Positions 8,486-17,569 of a stretch of DNA of 64,000 nucleotides are shown one piece after another; position 1 is the first letter of the stretch; each line of letters opens with the position of its first letter. The notes beneath the pieces were generated by a model. That model saw nothing but the letters and a program-made list of their open reading frames with translations. It had not been told where the DNA came from and made no database searches. The stretch lies in the NCBI RefSeq assembly GCF_002192255.1, contig NZ_CP021768.1, positions 2,684,001 to 2,748,000 on the forward strand. The letters run 5' to 3'. This DNA is from Stenotrophomonas sp. WZN-1. GTDB taxonomy: Bacteria > Pseudomonadota > Gammaproteobacteria > Xanthomonadales > Xanthomonadaceae. Made by a program: the position numbers and the translations under genes.

Positions 8486-8515
8486 AAAACCCCGGCTTCG
8501 GCCGGGGTTTTTCTT
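8486..8515 (+). terminator. Terminator of the tRNA array
   Basis: AACCCCGGC/GCCGGGGTT hairpin with loop TTCG, followed by a T-rich run. Confidence 0.8.
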
Positions 8516-8539
8516 TGCCCGCGATTCCTGGGAGGGCCT

Positions 8540-8597
8540 ATCCACGCATGGCGTGGATCTACTGCAGGGCCCGGGTAGATCCACGCCATGCGTGGAT
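8540..8597. repeat. SMAG-type repeat pair
   Basis: Two 23-bp palindromic units face each other. The first (8540-8562) ends CTAC and the second (8575-8597) begins GTAG; each has arms ATCCACGC/GCGTGGAT. GTAG-tipped palindromes are the hallmark of SMAG elements in S. maltophilia. Together they can fold into one large hairpin between the tRNA array and the next gene. Confidence 0.75.
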
Positions 8598-8617
8598 GGC
8601 TTCACCCCGATTACGAC

Positions 8618-9031
8618 TCAGAACCGCCGATACATCCCGATCGATGCCGGTGCCGTGGGCGCGAAACCAAACTGTGCGTACAACCGATGCGCCTCGCCAT
8701 CGGCCAGCAGGCTGACGTACGCCGATGGCGGCAGGTTGGCCTGCATCCAGCCATCCAGGCGCCGCATCACCTCCTTGCCCAGTCCCTGCCCCTGCAGCTG
8801 CGGCAGCACCGCGATGTCACAGACCTGCAGGTGGCAGCCGCCATCGCCGACGATACGCCCCATCGCCACCAGTTCAGCCCCCTGGTAGGCACACACGCCG
8901 AATAGGGTGTTGGGCAGCGCGCGCATGGCCGCTTCCGGGCTCTTGGCACTGAGGCCTGCAAGCACACGCAACCGGCAGTAGTCCTCGACCGTCGGCACGG
9001 CTTCACGGAACTGGCAGGTGGAATCATTCAT
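8618..9031 (-). CDS. GNAT-family N-acetyltransferase
   Basis: A 137-residue single GNAT domain. The acetyl-CoA loop reads VCDIAVLPQLQGQGLGKEVM (Q/R-x-x-G-x-G/A type), with a late YAQFGF strand-turn. The ATG at 9031 is chosen because the longer in-frame extension to 9109 is arginine-rich and overlaps the divergent SRAP gene. The substrate cannot be read from sequence; GNATs of this size act on small molecules or protein N-termini. Confidence 0.8.
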   Translation of the reverse strand: MNDSTCQFREAVPTVEDYCRLRVLAGLSAKSPEAAMRALPNTLFGVCAYQGAELVAMGRIVGDGGCHLQVCDIAVLPQLQGQGLGKEVMRRLDGWMQANLPPSAYVSLLADGEAHRLYAQFGFAPTAPASIGMYRRF

Positions 9032-9107
9032 GCGGCATCTCCAGATGGGTCGGGCTATCCTGCCGCATCCACGTCGCATCCGCTGCGACCCAGGCCCCCA
9101 GAGTCCC

Positions 9108-10064
9108 ATGTGCTATTCCGCCCTGATCCGCGCTGACTATGCCAAGCTGGTACGCGAGTTCGGCGCCATCCTGTCGCTGGAAGAGTTCGCTGAACTGTAC
9201 GCGCACGATCCGGGCAAGAAGCGGCCGAAAACCCCGAAGGCGATGGATGACGGATTCGCCGGTGCGCGTACCGAACAGGGACGGGACATCGTGGCGAAGA
9301 TCCAGCAATGGCATGCGCAGGAGCAACAGACACTGGAGGCCGAACTGGCCCGGCAACGCGAACGACGCGATATTGCCCATGCGGCGCTGGCCACCCGGCC
9401 CACGCAGAAGGCACGCAATGACCTGCGCGTGGCCGGCAACCGCATCGAGCGCGCGCAGGCCCGTCTGGAAGACCTGCATCGGGTGCAGCTGCTGCCGCGC
9501 GACAGCCGCATTTTTCCCGGCACCTACGCACCGGTGATGGTCAGCGAGAACGGCCAGCGCGTGATCAAGCCGATGCGCTACCAGTGCCGGCTGCCGGGCA
9601 CGCCGGCGCGAAACGATGTGCTGTACCCCGGCACCTACAATGCGCGGCGCGACAGCCTGGAAGGTTACTGGCGGGGTGCATTCGGACTGCGCCATGGCGT
9701 GGTGGTGGTGCAGGCGTTCTACGAGCACGTGCCACGCCACGCCATCGCCGGCCGCACCCTCGGTGCCGACGAAAAGGAACAGGACGTGGTGCTCGAATTC
9801 CGTCCCGATCCGCCCCGCGACCTGCTGCTGGCGTGCCTCTGGGCGGAATGGGAAGGACCGGAAGGCCGCCTGCTGTCGTTTGCCACGATCACCGACGCAC
9901 CTCCCCGCGACGTCGCCGCGGCCGGGCATGACCGCGGCGTGGTACCGATCCGCAGGGAACACCTCGACGCCTGGCTCAATCCCGACCCGGATGACCTGGC
10001 GCGCCAGTACCGCATCCTCGATGACCGCGAGGAGATTCGCTACGTGTACCAGGAAGCAGGCTGA
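9108..10064 (+). CDS. SOS response-associated peptidase (SRAP/YedK/HMCES family)
   Basis: The protein starts Met-Cys-Tyr-Ser. SRAP proteins remove Met1 and use the exposed Cys2 to form a covalent thiazolidine link with abasic sites in single-stranded DNA. The conserved later parts are present as well: ARNDVLYPGTYNARRDS for the Asn/Arg region and the VVVQAFYEHV strand. The domain is longer than E. coli YedK (about 318 against 222 residues) because of a charged helical insertion between residues 60 and 125. The ATG at 9108 is fixed by the need for Cys at position 2. It is divergent from the GNAT gene. Confidence 0.85.
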   Translation: MCYSALIRADYAKLVREFGAILSLEEFAELYAHDPGKKRPKTPKAMDDGFAGARTEQGRDIVAKIQQWHAQEQQTLEAELARQRERRDIAHAALATRPTQKARNDLRVAGNRIERAQARLEDLHRVQLLPRDSRIFPGTYAPVMVSENGQRVIKPMRYQCRLPGTPARNDVLYPGTYNARRDSLEGYWRGAFGLRHGVVVVQAFYEHVPRHAIAGRTLGADEKEQDVVLEFRPDPPRDLLLACLWAEWEGPEGRLLSFATITDAPPRDVAAAGHDRGVVPIRREHLDAWLNPDPDDLARQYRILDDREEIRYVYQEAG

Positions 10065-10080
10065 GCGCTACATGCAATTG

Positions 10081-10103
10081 AAAAACCCCGCCTGGGCGGG
10101 GTT
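10081..10103. terminator. Bidirectional terminator between SRAP and the response regulator
   Basis: AACCCCGCC/GGCGGGGTT hairpin with A-rich and T-rich flanks, placed between convergent genes. Confidence 0.6.
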
Positions 10104-10188
10104 CCTGGATCCAGGGTTGCCGCCGCACATGGCAGGCCTGAGCATTCTGGCCCCCGCGGCATACCCCTGCCGGTCCCCAGTGGACGGC

Positions 10189-10569
10189 TCAGGCCTTGGC
10201 GCTGGAGCGGCCGACCGCACGGGCCAGCGCCCGCGACAGATCGGCCGACAGGTACGGCTTGACCAGCAGCAGGCCGGCCAACATCGGTGCCGGCAGCTGC
10301 TCGGCCAGCATCCCGGTGGCCAGCACGAACGGAATGCCACGTGCCGAAAGCGCTGCGGCCACCGGCTCACTGGTCTCGTTGCGGGCCAGCCGGTAATCCA
10401 GCAGGGCCACGTCCGGGGCGCTCTTCTCCAGCAGCTGCAGGGCTTCGGACACGCTCGCTGCGAGCCCGACCACGGTCGCACCGGCATGCACCAGCTGCAT
10501 CTGCAGCAGGGCCGCACTCATTTCGTCGTTCTCGACCACCAGCACCCTCAGGTCCTGCAACACTGTCAT
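10189..10569 (-). CDS. Stand-alone response-regulator receiver protein
   Basis: A 126-residue CheY-like receiver with the acidic pair EN-DE near residue 13, the phosphoacceptor in ALLDYRLA, a Thr/Ala switch in FVLATG and the conserved Lys in LLVKPYL. There is no output domain. No histidine kinase is encoded nearby, so the partner is unknown. It is convergent with the SRAP gene. Confidence 0.82.
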   Translation of the reverse strand: MTVLQDLRVLVVENDEMSAALLQMQLVHAGATVVGLAASVSEALQLLEKSAPDVALLDYRLARNETSEPVAAALSARGIPFVLATGMLAEQLPAPMLAGLLLVKPYLSADLSRALARAVGRSSAKA

Positions 10570-10701
10570 CGGCTACCGCTCCTGGAGGCAATTGCACGCT
10601 GGGAGTATAGCTACCAAGGAGCCAATGCCGACAGGAACCGCCCTGATAGGCCCTCCTACTATGCATCTCCCGCCGACCTCGGTTACACTCGCACGCTGCC
10701 T

Positions 10702-10787
10702 GCCGGTGTGGCGGAATGGTATACGCAGCTGACTCAAAATCAGCCGGGGGTGACCCCATGAAGGTTCGAGTCCTTTCACCGGCACCA
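10702..10787 (+). tRNA. tRNA-Leu(CAA)
   Basis: An 86-nt class II tRNA. Acceptor GCCGGTG pairs CACCGGC. The anticodon stem GCTGA/TCAGC holds the loop CTCAAAA (anticodon CAA). A long variable arm and encoded CCA are present. Confidence 0.93.
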
Positions 10788-10794
10788 CTGCATC

Positions 10795-10824
10795 AAAGGC
10801 CAGGTCCATGACCTGGCCTTTTGC
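10795..10824 (+). terminator. Terminator after tRNA-Leu
   Basis: AAGGCCAGGT/ACCTGGCCTT hairpin followed by TTTT. Confidence 0.75.
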
Positions 10825-10857
10825 ATTTCCCGGGCCCGGTCACCGACACTGGCAAAC

Positions 10858-11400
10858 ATGCCTCAGCATGTCCTGCCCACGCTTGCCGACAGCCTTCCCG
10901 CGCGCTTGCGCATCCTGCGGGCGTCCGATGCTGCCGCCTGGTCCCGCTATCTCTCGCTGCCAAGCGTGACCGAGCACACCAGTTGGGGCGACGTTTCCGA
11001 ATTGGCGCTGGCGCGGCAGATTGCCCATTACCTGCCTGACGCATCCGATCAGCGCTGGGCGCTGGTGGACGCCGACGACCAGCTGATCGGCACTGTCGGC
11101 CTGAACGACGTCGCCCCGCTGCATGGCCGCGCTGAACTGGCCTACGACCTTGACCCACGCTGCCAGGGACAGGGCCTGGCCACGCATGCGGCGCGAGCGG
11201 TGCTCGACTGGGCGCATGGCAGCTGTGGCCTGGTCCGCGTCCAGGCGACCGTTCTGGACAGCAACGCCCGCTCGATCGCCCTGCTGGAACGCCTCGGCAT
11301 GCAGCGCGAGGGGCTCCTTAACGCCTATCGACATGTGCGGGGACAGCCCCGCGACTTCTGGATGTATGCCCATGTCGAAGGCGTTGTGTCACCGCGCTGA
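10858..11400 (+). CDS. RimJ/RimL-type GNAT acetyltransferase
   Basis: A 180-residue GNAT protein. LRILRASDAAAWSRYLSLP is the usual N-terminal start of the RimJ/RimL group. LDPRCQGQGLATHAARAVLDW gives the acetyl-CoA site, and NARSIALLERLGMQREGLL is the C-terminal family signature. Members acetylate N-terminal residues of ribosomal proteins or small amines. The start is the ATG at 10858, just after the tRNA-Leu terminator. Confidence 0.82.
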   Translation: MPQHVLPTLADSLPARLRILRASDAAAWSRYLSLPSVTEHTSWGDVSELALARQIAHYLPDASDQRWALVDADDQLIGTVGLNDVAPLHGRAELAYDLDPRCQGQGLATHAARAVLDWAHGSCGLVRVQATVLDSNARSIALLERLGMQREGLLNAYRHVRGQPRDFWMYAHVEGVVSPR

Positions 11401-11515
11401 AATTCGAATGTGACACCCAGCAAGGTTTCAAATAGACCGATTTCACACTTTTCTTGCCAGCCTCACCTACTTCTGCCTATCGTGATCCCAGCCGGATCTG
11501 GGGGCGGGGGAATGC

Positions 11516-12955
11516 ATGACGTTGCGCGCGGCACTGTTTTTCATGGTCACGCACGCGCTTGTCATTGCCTTGATCGGCCCGCAGGACCCGGTTGGCTCCT
11601 ACCTGATGCTGGTCACCGCCCCGCTTCTGGCCGCACTGGCCTGCGTGCGACGCGCGCGCGACAGCCAGGCGGCCTGCAAATGGCGAACGCTTGGCGCTGC
11701 CGTTGGCCTGTTCTCGCTTGCCCTGCTGGCCCTGCTGTATCGCAATGTGGCCGGCCCCAGCCCTGCGCAGATGACCGCCTCGTCACTGATCCTGTATGTG
11801 TTCTACCGGATTCCGCTGACCTACCTGGCCGCCAGCCCGGGCGGCGGCAACCGCTGCATCCGTGCGGTGGACCTGGCGGTCATCGCGCTGCTGTGGTTGC
11901 TGTACTTCGTGCATACGCGGGCGATGGCACACTTCAACACGGCATTGTGGACGCAATGCCTGCACACCATGAGCAACGTGCAGAACAGCCTGGTGTTCTG
12001 CTTCGCGCTGATCCGCTTCCTGGCCGAGGACAATGCCGACCGCCGTGACTTCTTCCGCACGTTGACCCTCTACGCGCTGGGCTACTTCCTGCTGGCGTTC
12101 TACATCAATACCTGGCAGCCGCAGGTACCCGATGGTGGCTGGGGGGACCTGCTGATCAGCGGGCTGTTCGTGCTGCTGGCGGTGCTGGCCGGCAGCACAT
12201 ACCGCCCACCAGCGGTGGCTGTGCCGCGCAACCTCCGTCGCATCGTCGATGCCGGCGTGCCGCTGATGCTGCCGTTGCTGCTGATGATGGTGGCGCTGCT
12301 GGTGGCACGCCTGCAGCCCACCCTGGCCACCGTGGGGTTCATCGGCGCCATGCTCGGCTATGCACTGCGCAACGTGCTGACCCAGGTGCAGATCCAGCGC
12401 GAGCGCGACGAACTGGCGTTGTTGTCCCGGCGCGATCCGCTGACCGGGCTGGGCAATCGGCGCAACTTCGATGAATCACTCGGCAGCGCGCACGGCCGCG
12501 CCCGCCGCCAGGGCCTGGGGCTGGCGGTGCTGATGATCGACATCGATCACTTCAAGCGGCTCAACGACACCTACGGGCATCCGGAAGGTGATCGCCGCCT
12601 GCAGGCGGTCGCCGCGATCCTCGACGGCTGCCTGCAACGCGGTGATGACCTGCTGGCCCGCTACGGCGGCGAGGAGTTCATCGCCGCCCTGCCCGCACCC
12701 GACGCCGCCCACGCCCTCGGCCTGGGCGAGCGCCTGCGCGCCGCCGTGGAAGCCGCCGCTCTGCCCGCCGCCGAGGCCCACGTGACCATCAGCATCGGCG
12801 TGGCCTGGCAGGCCGCGCATGAGCAGGCTGACCCACGAGGCCTGGTCGACCGGGCCGACCAGGCCCTGTACCGGGCCAAGCATGCCGGTCGCAACTGCGT
12901 GCATGCTGCCCCGGCCCTCGAGGCCGGGGAACAACACTCCGAACGCCGGGCCTAG
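11516..12955 (+). CDS. Membrane diguanylate cyclase (GGDEF domain)
   Basis: A 479-residue protein with roughly eight hydrophobic segments in the first 290 residues (a MASE-like sensory membrane module), then a GGDEF domain from about residue 305. The active site is GGEEF at about 384-388. RGDD five residues before it is the RxxD inhibitory site, so product feedback by c-di-GMP is expected. [12 protein letters not shown] and [12 protein letters not shown] are canonical. Its TAG stop shares the palindrome CTAG (12952-12955) with the stop of the convergent chemoreceptor gene. The sensed signal is unknown. Confidence 0.9.
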   Translation: MTLRAALFFMVTHALVIALIGPQDPVGSYLMLVTAPLLAALACVRRARDSQAACKWRTLGAAVGLFSLALLALLYRNVAGPSPAQMTASSLILYVFYRIPLTYLAASPGGGNRCIRAVDLAVIALLWLLYFVHTRAMAHFNTALWTQCLHTMSNVQNSLVFCFALIRFLAEDNADRRDFFRTLTLYALGYFLLAFYINTWQPQVPDGGWGDLLISGLFVLLAVLAGSTYRPPAVAVPRNLRRIVDAGVPLMLPLLLMMVALLVARLQPTLATVGFIGAMLGYALRNVLTQVQIQRERDELALLSRRDPLTGLGNRRNFDESLGSAHGRARRQGLGLAVLMIDIDHFKRLNDTYGHPEGDRRLQAVAAILDGCLQRGDDLLARYGGEEFIAALPAPDAAHALGLGERLRAAVEAAALPAAEAHVTISIGVAWQAAHEQADPRGLVDRADQALYRAKHAGRNCVHAAPALEAGEQHSERRA

Positions 12956-14778
12956 ACCGCGCGCAGCACCGCCGCGCCGTGCAGGTGCCCCGCCCCACCC
13001 TGCACCCGGAAGCTGGCCACGGTCTGCAGCAGCTGCGCCGACTGCTCTTCCATGCTGCGCGCCGCGGCCGAGGCTTCCTCGACCAGCGCGGCGTTCTGCT
13101 GGGTACCCTGGTCGATCAGATCGACGGCATGGTTCATCTGCTGGATGTCGTCGCTCTGCTGCTGTGCGGCCTTGCTGATCTCGGACATCAGGTCACTGAC
13201 CTGGCGCACGTTGACCACGATCTCGTCCATGGTGCGGCCAGCGCTCTCAACCTGCGCGGTGCCGGCGCCGACATTGGCCACCGACGCATCGATCAGCTGC
13301 TTGATCTCCTTGGCGGCACTGGCCGAGCGCTGCGACAGTTCGCGGATCTCGGTGGCGACCACGGCGAAGCCACGCCCGTGTTCGCCGGCCCGCGCCGCTT
13401 CCACCGCAGCGTTCAAGGCAAGGATGTTGGTCTGGAAAGCGATGCCGTCGATCACGCCGATGATGTCGACGATGCGCCGCGAAGACGCGTTGATCACCGC
13501 CATGGTCTCGACCACTTCGTGCACCACGTTGCCGCCGCGGGCAGCGACATCGGCGGCGCCGCCGGCCAACTGACTGGCCTGCCGTGCGTTGGTCGCGGTG
13601 CGCTGCACGGTCTCGGCCAGGCCCTTCATCGACACTGCGGTCTCCTCCAGCGACGCTGCCTGCTGCTCGGTGCGCTGCGACAGATCGCTGTTGCCCTGCG
13701 CGATCTCGGTTGCGCCGACGGCGATGGTATCGGCGGCGAACTTGATCTGGCCGATGATCGCGGCCATCGCCTCGACCAGCGAATTCACGCCTTCGCACAG
13801 CTCGGCGATCGGCCCGTTCTTGTCGGCGGTGGCCACGCGCCGGGTCAGGTCGCCCTCCTTGGCGGCCGCCACCACTTCACGGGTCTGCGCCACGGCGCGC
13901 TGCATGGCCTGGTTCTCATGCACCTGCGCGGTGATGTCGGTGGCGTACTTGACCACCTTGAACGGCTTTCCGTTGAGATCCAGGATCGGGTTGTAGGACG
14001 CCTGGATCCAGACCTCGCGCCCGCCCTTGCCGAGGCGCCGGTACTGGCCGGCATCGTATTCGCCGCGGCCGAGCTTCTCCCAGAACTGCCGATACTCGGC
14101 ACTGCCGCGATACTCGGGTTCGACGAACAGCGAATGATGCTGGCCACGCACGTCATCCAGGCTGTAACCGGTCGCAGCCAGGAAGTTGTCGTTGGCCGAC
14201 AGGATGCGGCCATCCATGCTGAACTCGATCACCGCCTGCGACTTGTCGATGGCCGCCAGCTGCCCGGCCGAGTCGGCCGCCTGCAGCTTCTGCGCGGTGA
14301 TGTCAGTGGCGAACTTGACCACTTTGTACGGACGCCCCTGACGGTCCAGCACCGGGTTGTACGAGGCCTGGATCCAGATCTCGCGCTGGCCCTTGCCGAA
14401 ACGCCGGTACTGGCCAGCGTCATATTCGCCACGTCCCAGCCGCGCCCAGAAGTCACGGTATTCGGCGCTGCGCGCCTGCTCGGGATCGACGAACAGGGAA
14501 TGGTGCTTTCCCTGGATCTCCTCCAGCCGGTAGCCCATCGCCTGCAGGAAGTTGTCGTTGGCCTGCAGGATGGTGCCATCAAGGGCGAATTCGATCACTG
14601 CCTGGACCCGGTGCAGCGCCGCGACCTGCGCCTCGAGTTCGGCACGGCCATCGGCCGCCGCCTCGACGCCGATGCGTTGCTGCGGTGCCAGCGCGCCCAG
14701 CAGGGCACGCCACGGCGACCAACGGGTATGCAGCTCGGCCGGCGCCTGCGCGCCCGCCGTGAAGCCTGGAATGAGCAT
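12952..14778 (-). CDS. Soluble PAS-PAS methyl-accepting chemotaxis protein, BdlA-like
   Basis: The 608-residue protein has no membrane segment. Two PAS domains at about residues 60-165 and 180-290 are near duplicates: each has an NDNFL, a HHSLFV and an [14 protein letters not shown] or [14 protein letters not shown] stretch. A HAMP-like linker and a full MCP signalling domain follow, with the hairpin tip [21 protein letters not shown]. This layout matches the P. aeruginosa biofilm-dispersion receptor BdlA and Aer2-like soluble receptors. Its neighbour on the other strand makes c-di-GMP, which suits a motile/sessile switch, but the link is inferred. No che genes lie nearby. Confidence 0.86.
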   Translation of the reverse strand: MLIPGFTAGAQAPAELHTRWSPWRALLGALAPQQRIGVEAAADGRAELEAQVAALHRVQAVIEFALDGTILQANDNFLQAMGYRLEEIQGKHHSLFVDPEQARSAEYRDFWARLGRGEYDAGQYRRFGKGQREIWIQASYNPVLDRQGRPYKVVKFATDITAQKLQAADSAGQLAAIDKSQAVIEFSMDGRILSANDNFLAATGYSLDDVRGQHHSLFVEPEYRGSAEYRQFWEKLGRGEYDAGQYRRLGKGGREVWIQASYNPILDLNGKPFKVVKYATDITAQVHENQAMQRAVAQTREVVAAAKEGDLTRRVATADKNGPIAELCEGVNSLVEAMAAIIGQIKFAADTIAVGATEIAQGNSDLSQRTEQQAASLEETAVSMKGLAETVQRTATNARQASQLAGGAADVAARGGNVVHEVVETMAVINASSRRIVDIIGVIDGIAFQTNILALNAAVEAARAGEHGRGFAVVATEIRELSQRSASAAKEIKQLIDASVANVGAGTAQVESAGRTMDEIVVNVRQVSDLMSEISKAAQQQSDDIQQMNHAVDLIDQGTQQNAALVEEASAAARSMEEQSAQLLQTVASFRVQGGAGHLHGAAVLRAV

Positions 14779-15032
14779 TGTCTGGTCCTCGGTGTCCGGT
14801 AAGCGGTTGCGACCCGACGGGCGGGATGCCCGGCGGCAACTTCAGTTGCTTGGGACTACAGGTACCGGCAGGCACCCCTCGAGCGGCTGGCAAGAACGTC
14901 TGGTGCGGGTGCGATCGGCATGGGGAGCGGCGGAACACACAGCGCGGGCCGCCCGTCGGGGGCAGCCTGGGGTCCTGCAGCGAGCGACTGGAGCGGGATC
15001 CAGAGGGAATATCGGCGATGCGATCGGTGGCT

Positions 15033-15599
15033 TTAGCCGGATTCCGCGACGCCCGTCGCAACTTCAGATGCTGCTGCAGGGATGCGGTAGACAATCGCGA
15101 TGTACTTCACATTCTGCTCACGCGCGACGGGGACCCCGCCGAGTGATTCCGCCAGGCGCCGGCTGGGCGTGTTCTGCTCGGCCACCGGGTAGCGGAATGC
15201 GGCTCGGTCCAGCCGCCGGGATGCGAGCGCACGCACCGCCGCAACGGCTTCACGGCCATAACCATGCCCGTGCATCGCCTCGGCGATCCAGATGCCCAGT
15301 TCGGGTTCCGCATCGGCAGTGCGATGCAGGCCGGCCAGGCCGAGAAACGCATCATCGGCGTATCGGCGGATCACGAACGTAACGTCGGTGCCATCGGCGA
15401 TGGTTGGCAACCACGTCGACCAGACAGCGGCGAATGCGTGCTCCGACGCAGGGGGATCAAACGCCATGTAGCGGGTCAGCCCCGGCGTGATCGCGGCAAA
15501 CGCCTCGCCTGCGTCCTCCGGCGTGAAGGGCCGGAGCTGCAGCCGCCGGCTGTCGATGGTCCAGTCGTCGGGGGACATGTCGCGCGTCGTTGCTGTCAT
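15033..15599 (-). CDS. RimJ/RimL-type GNAT acetyltransferase
   Basis: The protein begins RRLQLRPFTPEDAGEAFAAI, has FLGLAGLHR and ELGIWIAEAMHGHGYGREAV for acetyl-CoA binding, and closes with NTPSRRLAESLGG. These are the classical blocks of the RimJ/RimL subfamily. Starts at 15599, 15578 and 15623 are all possible; 15599 is given as a compromise because no strong ribosome-binding site decides. Function beyond acyl transfer is not readable. Confidence 0.72.
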   Translation of the reverse strand: MTATTRDMSPDDWTIDSRRLQLRPFTPEDAGEAFAAITPGLTRYMAFDPPASEHAFAAVWSTWLPTIADGTDVTFVIRRYADDAFLGLAGLHRTADAEPELGIWIAEAMHGHGYGREAVAAVRALASRRLDRAAFRYPVAEQNTPSRRLAESLGGVPVAREQNVKYIAIVYRIPAAASEVATGVAESG

Positions 15600-15732
15600 T
15601 GGGCATAGCCTCGCCCGGGACACCGATGCAGTTCAAGCCGAAAAGGTTTGCATGACCAACGGGAGATCCCGTGGCAGATGAAAATGGCCAGCATGCAGCG
15701 AACCGCAGGACGCTCACTGACACGGAGATCGC

Positions 15733-16821
15733 ATGTTCCCACGCTTGGCCAGTTTCCTGATCCTGGGCCTGTGCAGCAGCGGCGCCCTCGCCGCCGACGC
15801 CACCTATCGCCCCAGCTTCCACCCCGACCAGCTGAAGGGCCCGCCTGCCGGGCGCCCGAACGAAGTGCTGGTACTGGGTACCACCCACCTCTCCGGCCTG
15901 CCCAAGTCCTTCCAGCCCGCCTTGCTTGAACCGTTGCTGCAGCGACTGGTCGCCTGGAAGCCCGAACTGATCGCCACCGAAGACCTGTCCGGCCTGCAGT
16001 GCGATTTCATGCGTCGCTACCCGGCACGCTATGCAGAGAGCGTGGCCACCTACTGTTTCGACACCACCGCTGCGCAGGCTGCGACCGGACTGGACGTGCC
16101 TACGGCGAACACCCAGGCCGAGCGCCTGCTTGCAACCTGGCCGAAGGATCCGGCGCCCGCCCAGCGTCGTCGGCTCGCTGCACTGTTGCTGGCAGCGGGC
16201 GAACGCGGCTCGGCGCATGTGCAGTGGCTGCGCCTGCCTGCGTCCGAGCGCAAAGACGGTGATGGATTGACCCCGGCCCTGGTCGAGATCCTCGACAAAG
16301 GCATGGTTCGCCGCAATGAAACCAACCTGATCGCCGCCGAAGTCGCCGCCCGCCTAGGGCATGAACGGCTGTGGGCGGTGGACGACCATACAGCCGATTC
16401 CCCCACGCCCGCCGAGGATGAAGCGGCGGCCAGCGAGGCCATCACCGGTGCCTGGAACAATGCGCATTCGCGCGCGCGACGGGAGGCCGACGAACGGCTC
16501 GTGGCCGACCTGGACAAGCCTGGCGGCGTCATCGCGCTGTATCGGGACTACAACAGTCCGGCGGCAGCGATGACCGCTTACCAGAGCGACTTCGGCGCGA
16601 CGCTTGTCGAGCCCTCACCCAAGGCGTTCGGCAGGATGTACGTGGGCTACTGGGAAACCCGCAACCTGCGCATGGTCGCCAACATCCGCGATGTGCTGGG
16701 CCTGCACCCGGGCCACCGCATGCTGGCCATCGTCGGCGTCTCCCATAAGGGCTACTACGAGGCCTACCTCAACCAGATGCACGATGTGCAGCTGGTCTCG
16801 GCGGACGAAGTATTGCGCTGA
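15733..16821 (+). CDS. Exported DUF5694-like protein of unknown function
   Basis: A 362-residue protein with a Sec signal peptide ending ALAAD. The mature part starts NEVLVLGTTHLSGLP and ends with HRMLAIVGVSHKGYYEAYL. The GT-H-x near the N-terminus and the late VGVSH are reminiscent of the TraB/EreA/ChaN-like fold, in which paired histidines and glutamates form an active site. I assign it to the DUF5694 group by memory of that pattern, without a search. The gene stands alone on the plus strand and ends in a palindromic terminator at 16826-16856. Confidence 0.6.
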   Translation: MFPRLASFLILGLCSSGALAADATYRPSFHPDQLKGPPAGRPNEVLVLGTTHLSGLPKSFQPALLEPLLQRLVAWKPELIATEDLSGLQCDFMRRYPARYAESVATYCFDTTAAQAATGLDVPTANTQAERLLATWPKDPAPAQRRRLAALLLAAGERGSAHVQWLRLPASERKDGDGLTPALVEILDKGMVRRNETNLIAAEVAARLGHERLWAVDDHTADSPTPAEDEAAASEAITGAWNNAHSRARREADERLVADLDKPGGVIALYRDYNSPAAAMTAYQSDFGATLVEPSPKAFGRMYVGYWETRNLRMVANIRDVLGLHPGHRMLAIVGVSHKGYYEAYLNQMHDVQLVSADEVLR

Positions 16822-16825
16822 CGGT

Positions 16826-16856
16826 GGATAGTGCCGGCCCGACGCCGGCACTATCC
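16826..16856 (+). terminator. Palindromic terminator/SMAG-like hairpin
   Basis: GATAGTGCCGGC and GCCGGCACTATC pair perfectly around a 5-nt loop, five bases after the stop at 16821. There is no strong T run. Confidence 0.5.
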
Positions 16857-16883
16857 TACGGGGCCCGCTTTGCAGGTGCCGAC

Positions 16884-17174
16884 ATGCTCAAGGTGATCGC
16901 CGAAGACTTCATTCAGCCCGAGGCCCTGGCCACCGTCCTTCCGTTGTATCGGGAGCTGGTCGCCTGCACGCAGCGCGAGCCACTGTGCATCAGCTATGAA
17001 CTGTTCGTTGACGAGAAGGATCCCGGGCACTTCGTCTTCATCGAGCTATGGCCCGACCACGCCGCACTCGACGGCCACTGCGCCAGCGAACACTTCCAGC
17101 GTCTGGTGCCGCAGATCAATGCCTTCCAACGCGCGCCCTGCCGGTTCGTGCTGATGAAGGCGGCTGAGCTGTAG
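16884..17174 (+). CDS. Putative ABM-domain quinol monooxygenase (YgiN-like)
   Basis: A 96-residue ferredoxin-like protein: MLKVIAEDFIQPEALATVLP, CISYELFVDEKDPGHFVFIELW and DHAALDGHCASEHFQRLVP are the three blocks of the antibiotic-biosynthesis-monooxygenase superfamily, which includes YgiN quinol monooxygenase and many stress-related homodimers. The ATG at 16884 gives the typical family length. The gene follows the previous one on the same strand after a hairpin, so co-transcription is doubtful. Confidence 0.72.
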   Translation: MLKVIAEDFIQPEALATVLPLYRELVACTQREPLCISYELFVDEKDPGHFVFIELWPDHAALDGHCASEHFQRLVPQINAFQRAPCRFVLMKAAEL

Positions 17175-17175
17175 A

Positions 17176-17418
17176 TCAACCGGTGGTGGTCCGGCGCGGC
17201 GGCCGGCGGGCACGCCACAGTATCGCGCTTGCTGCCAACGTGCTGGCCAGCGTCAGCACCAGCAACGTCACCGCGCCGCCTTGCAGCACCGGCAGCAACG
17301 CCTTCGCATGCAGGTCGTCGCGCAGTTGTTCCAGGCGCAGCCAGCTGGCCAGCGCCAGGCACCAGCCGACCATGGCCGGGGCATAGGCGGCAACGACGTT
17401 TCGATTCCAGGCCATCAT
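17176..17418 (-). CDS. Small two-helix membrane protein, unknown function
   Basis: An 80-residue protein with two hydrophobic segments (about residues 8-25 and 44-67) and an arginine-rich C-terminus. No family is recognised. It is convergent with the monooxygenase gene at 17174. Confidence 0.45.
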   Translation of the reverse strand: MMAWNRNVVAAYAPAMVGWCLALASWLRLEQLRDDLHAKALLPVLQGGAVTLLVLTLASTLAASAILWRARRPPRRTTTG

Positions 17419-17569
17419 CGTCAGCTCTCTTGTCCGGAGGAGCTGCGATTGTTCCGCCCTGCCCTCTCACGGCATGAGACCGAGCCTGTTGCCTCGCGGA
17501 ACACGGACCGGTGCTACCGCCCCCATCTACCGCCCAGTGCCGCGCTGGCTCCCCGTGGTGCGGGCCGGT

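Noticed and set aside
12979..14802. 607-codon plus-strand frame
   Set aside because: Antisense to the clear MCP gene.
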